The translations under genes were made by a program, and so were the position numbers. The notes below the pieces were generated by a model that was not told where the DNA came from, did no database searches, and saw only the letters and a list, made by a program, of their open reading frames with translations. A DNA stretch of 7,077 bases from an uncultured bacterium (GTDB taxonomy: Bacteria; Cyanobacteriota; Vampirovibrionia; Gastranaerophilales; Gastranaerophilaceae), in the NCBI GenBank assembly GCA_945910925.1, contig CAMDZX010000098.1:1-7077 (forward strand), given 5' to 3'. Positions 4,570-7,077 of this stretch are shown one piece after another. Each line of letters opens with the position of its first letter. The first letter of the stretch is position 1.

Positions 4570-7077
4570 ATGACAGCAACAAAGATTAATATTGAAGATT
4601 TACCTACAAAATACGATGCACAAGAAACAGAGGGTCGTATATACAAATTTTGGGAAGAAGGGGGATATTTCAAAGCTGATAACAAAAGTAAAAAGCCTCC
4701 GTATTCAATAGTCATTCCGCCTCCAAATGTTACGGGTGTACTCCATATGGGACATGCACTTGATGAAACTTTACAAGACTTTTTAACTCGTTATCATAGA
4801 ATGGCGGGTTACGAAGCATTATGGCTTCCGGGTACAGACCATGCAGGTCTTGCGACTCAAAATGTTGTCGAAAAACAATTAGCTAAAGAAGGTTTAACAA
4901 GACACGATTTAGGCAGAGAAAAATTTATCGAAAAAACATGGGAATGGACAAATGAACACAAATCCGCAATTCTTGACCAATGCAAAAGACTCGGTGCCTC
5001 TTTTGACCGTTCAAGAGAAAGATTTACATTTGATGAAGGTTGCTCTGAAGCGGTTAAGGAAGTGTTTGTTAAACTTTATGAAAAGGGTTTAATATATAAA
5101 GGCAAGTACATCGTAAACTGGTGTCCAAGATGTATGTCGGCAATCTCTGATGTAGAAACCGAATACAAAACGGAACAAGGACATTTGTGGGAAATATCTT
5201 ATCCCGTAAAAGGTGAACACGGTGCAATTATAGTTGCAACAACCCGTCCTGAAACAATATTTGGTGATGTTGCAATTGCGGTTCATCCTGATGACCACAA
5301 GTATTCCGAACTTATCGGTAAAACAGTTATAATACCGTTATCAGGCAGAGAAATTCCTATTATTGCGGACGAATACGTAGATAAGACCTTCGGAACAGGT
5401 GCCGTAAAAATTACACCTGCACACGACCCTAACGATTATGAAGTCGGCAGACGTCATAACTTTAATCCTATATGGGTTATTGATGAAGAAGGTAAAATGA
5501 AAGCGTGTGGAGAGGTTCCGCCTGAATTTCACGGACTCGACAGATACGAATGCCGTAAAAAACTTATTGGAATGCTCGAATATAACAAGTTTTTATTAAG
5601 AACAACCGACCATGAACACAATGTCGGGAAATGTCAACGCTGCGGAACAACGATTGAACCACTTCTTTCCGAACAATGGTTTGTAAAAATGGAACCGCTT
5701 GCAAAAGAAGCTATTGCGGCAGTAAAAGACGGAAGAATAAAATTCATACCGCAAAGATGGGAAAAAGATTATCTTGGCTGGATGGAAAATATCCGTGATT
5801 GGTGTATTTCACGTCAAATTTGGTGGGGACACCAAATACCTGCTTATTATCACAAACAAACAGGTGAAATGATTGTTGCCAAAGAAAATCCTGATCCTGA
5901 AAACTACGTACAGGATTCAGATTGCCTTGATACTTGGTTCTCATCGGGATTATGGCCGTTCTCTACAATGGGCTTCCCTAATCAGGAAACAGACGATTAC
6001 AACAAATTCTATCCGACATCAGTACTTGTAACAGGATTTGATATTATTTTCTTCTGGGTTGCAAGAATGATTACAATGGGACTTGAGTTTACGAAAAAAG
6101 CACCTTTCCCTGTTGTATATATACACGGGTTAATAAGAGATGAAAAAGGACAGAAAATGTCTAAATCCAAAGGGAATACAATTGACCCTGTTGAAATAAT
6201 CAACAAATACGGTTGCGATGCTTTGAGGTTCACAATGACATCTCTCTGTACTTATGGTGGTCAAGATATCAAAGTAAGCGATGACAAGTTTGAATACGGC
6301 AGAAACTTTGCCAATAAAATCTGGAACGCATCAAGATTTGTGTTGATGAACCTTGATGGAGTCGATGGTAAAGATATTGATACACAAAATCTTACTATTG
6401 CAGATAAATGGATTATGGATAAAATGAATTCAGTTGCAAAACTTGTAAACAGCAACGTTAAGGAATACAGAATCGGAGAAACCGCGCACGTTTTATATGA
6501 TTTCTTCTGGAATTCGTATTGCGATTGGTATGTTGAAATAGCAAAAATTCAATTACGTGATGATAGCTTAAAACTCAATACACAAAGAGTTTTAAGACAC
6601 GTTCTTGATATGTCGTTGAGAATGCTCCATCCGATTATGCCGCATATTACTGAAGAAGTATGGCAACTTATACCGAAAGCAGATAGTTGCAATGCTCCGG
6701 CAATTATTGTATCCGAATACCCTCAATATAGTGATGAATTGGCATTCCCTAAAGAAGCAAAAGAAATGGAATTGGTATTTGATACAATTACATCATTGAG
6801 AAACCTCAGACAAAGCTTCAATATTCCGACATCTGCGGAAATAGATGTTGAAATAAGAGCCGAACAAAGTGAGAAACCGGTTTTTGAAGAAATAGAATCT
6901 TATATCCACAGGCTTGCAAAGGTAAACGGTATTACATACAAATCCGAAAACGAGCCTTTGCCACCTAAATCTGCAACTGCTGTTGTTTCTGCATCAAAGC
7001 TTATTGTTCCGCTTGCTGATTTGATTGATATTAATTCTGAAATCGCAAGACAGGAAAAGAAACTTGGTAAACTTCAA
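4570..7077 (+). CDS. valS: Valyl-tRNA synthetase, 3' end outside the window
   Basis: ValRS charges tRNA-Val with valine in the cytoplasm and hydrolyses mischarged threonyl-tRNA. The frame is open for 836 codons to the edge; the family is usually about 880 residues, so only the end of the C-terminal coiled coil is missing. Visible parts: PPPNVTGVLHMGHAL (50-64) with the class I HIGH-type HMGH (59-62); the CP1 editing domain with TTRPETIFGD (224-233) and TPAHDPNDY (282-290); WCISRQIWWGH before the catalytic core resumes; DTWFSSGLWPFST (454 onward); KMSKS (529-533); an anticodon-binding domain with YCDWYVEIAK (650-659); and the start of the tRNA-binding coiled coil near 815. Two CxxC pairs, CPRC (185-188) and CQRC (355-358), probably bind one zinc. 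The second cysteine ribbon known in some ValRS after HQIPA (421-425) is absent. A Shine-Dalgarno and a palindrome precede the gene. Confidence 0.97.
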   Translation, partial: MTATKINIEDLPTKYDAQETEGRIYKFWEEGGYFKADNKSKKPPYSIVIPPPNVTGVLHMGHALDETLQDFLTRYHRMAGYEALWLPGTDHAGLATQNVVEKQLAKEGLTRHDLGREKFIEKTWEWTNEHKSAILDQCKRLGASFDRSRERFTFDEGCSEAVKEVFVKLYEKGLIYKGKYIVNWCPRCMSAISDVETEYKTEQGHLWEISYPVKGEHGAIIVATTRPETIFGDVAIAVHPDDHKYSELIGKTVIIPLSGREIPIIADEYVDKTFGTGAVKITPAHDPNDYEVGRRHNFNPIWVIDEEGKMKACGEVPPEFHGLDRYECRKKLIGMLEYNKFLLRTTDHEHNVGKCQRCGTTIEPLLSEQWFVKMEPLAKEAIAAVKDGRIKFIPQRWEKDYLGWMENIRDWCISRQIWWGHQIPAYYHKQTGEMIVAKENPDPENYVQDSDCLDTWFSSGLWPFSTMGFPNQETDDYNKFYPTSVLVTGFDIIFFWVARMITMGLEFTKKAPFPVVYIHGLIRDEKGQKMSKSKGNTIDPVEIINKYGCDALRFTMTSLCTYGGQDIKVSDDKFEYGRNFANKIWNASRFVLMNLDGVDGKDIDTQNLTIADKWIMDKMNSVAKLVNSNVKEYRIGETAHVLYDFFWNSYCDWYVEIAKIQLRDDSLKLNTQRVLRHVLDMSLRMLHPIMPHITEEVWQLIPKADSCNAPAIIVSEYPQYSDELAFPKEAKEMELVFDTITSLRNLRQSFNIPTSAEIDVEIRAEQSEKPVFEEIESYIHRLAKVNGITYKSENEPLPPKSATAVVSASKLIVPLADLIDINSEIARQEKKLGKLQ

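Noticed and set aside
4556..4573. Five-codon upstream frame overlapping the valS start
   Set aside because: Its ATG precedes the GAGGAG ribosome site and has none of its own, so translation is unlikely.

Overview
The window is AT-rich chromosomal DNA from a bacterium that uses Shine-Dalgarno sites for most of its genes. The phospholipid enzyme PlsY carries GSGSTGATN in its first signature. From memory this serine form is typical of cyanobacterial PlsY, where many other bacteria have GSGN. With the low GC, the TPR/family-9 glycosyltransferase fusion and the lineage-looking hypothetical proteins, I infer a gut-type member of the non-photosynthetic cyanobacterial sister group (Melainabacteria/Vampirovibrionia, perhaps Gastranaerophilales). 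That is an inference; no rRNA or other phylogenetic marker is decisive here.

Layout: 1-400 is AT-rich with no supportable gene, but holds an exact 11-bp tandem repeat and several palindromes. 400-660 is an abrupt GC-richer island. It can be folded by eye into a candidate structured RNA ending in an 18-bp terminator-like stem whose two G-U pairs favour the plus strand. 688-2372 holds two leftward genes: an 88-residue protein of unknown function with an internal duplication, then a TPR protein with a family-9-type glycosyltransferase domain. 2373-2567 is a divergent promoter region. From 2568 rightward come plsY (glycerol-3-phosphate acyltransferase), a 412-residue unrecognised protein with an HEKEH...ETEAD zincin-like signature, and valS (valyl-tRNA synthetase), which runs off the right edge at codon 836.

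The genes do not form one obvious pathway. plsY and valS are housekeeping genes (membrane phospholipid synthesis and translation). The glycosyltransferase probably decorates a surface or protein acceptor. The predicted peptidase sits between the housekeeping genes with its own Shine-Dalgarno. No CRISPR array, transposase, integrase, tRNA or rRNA was seen. The least explained parts are the 400-583 RNA candidate, the zincin-like protein, the duplicated 88-residue protein, and the symmetrical operator-like palindrome over the probable valS promoter.
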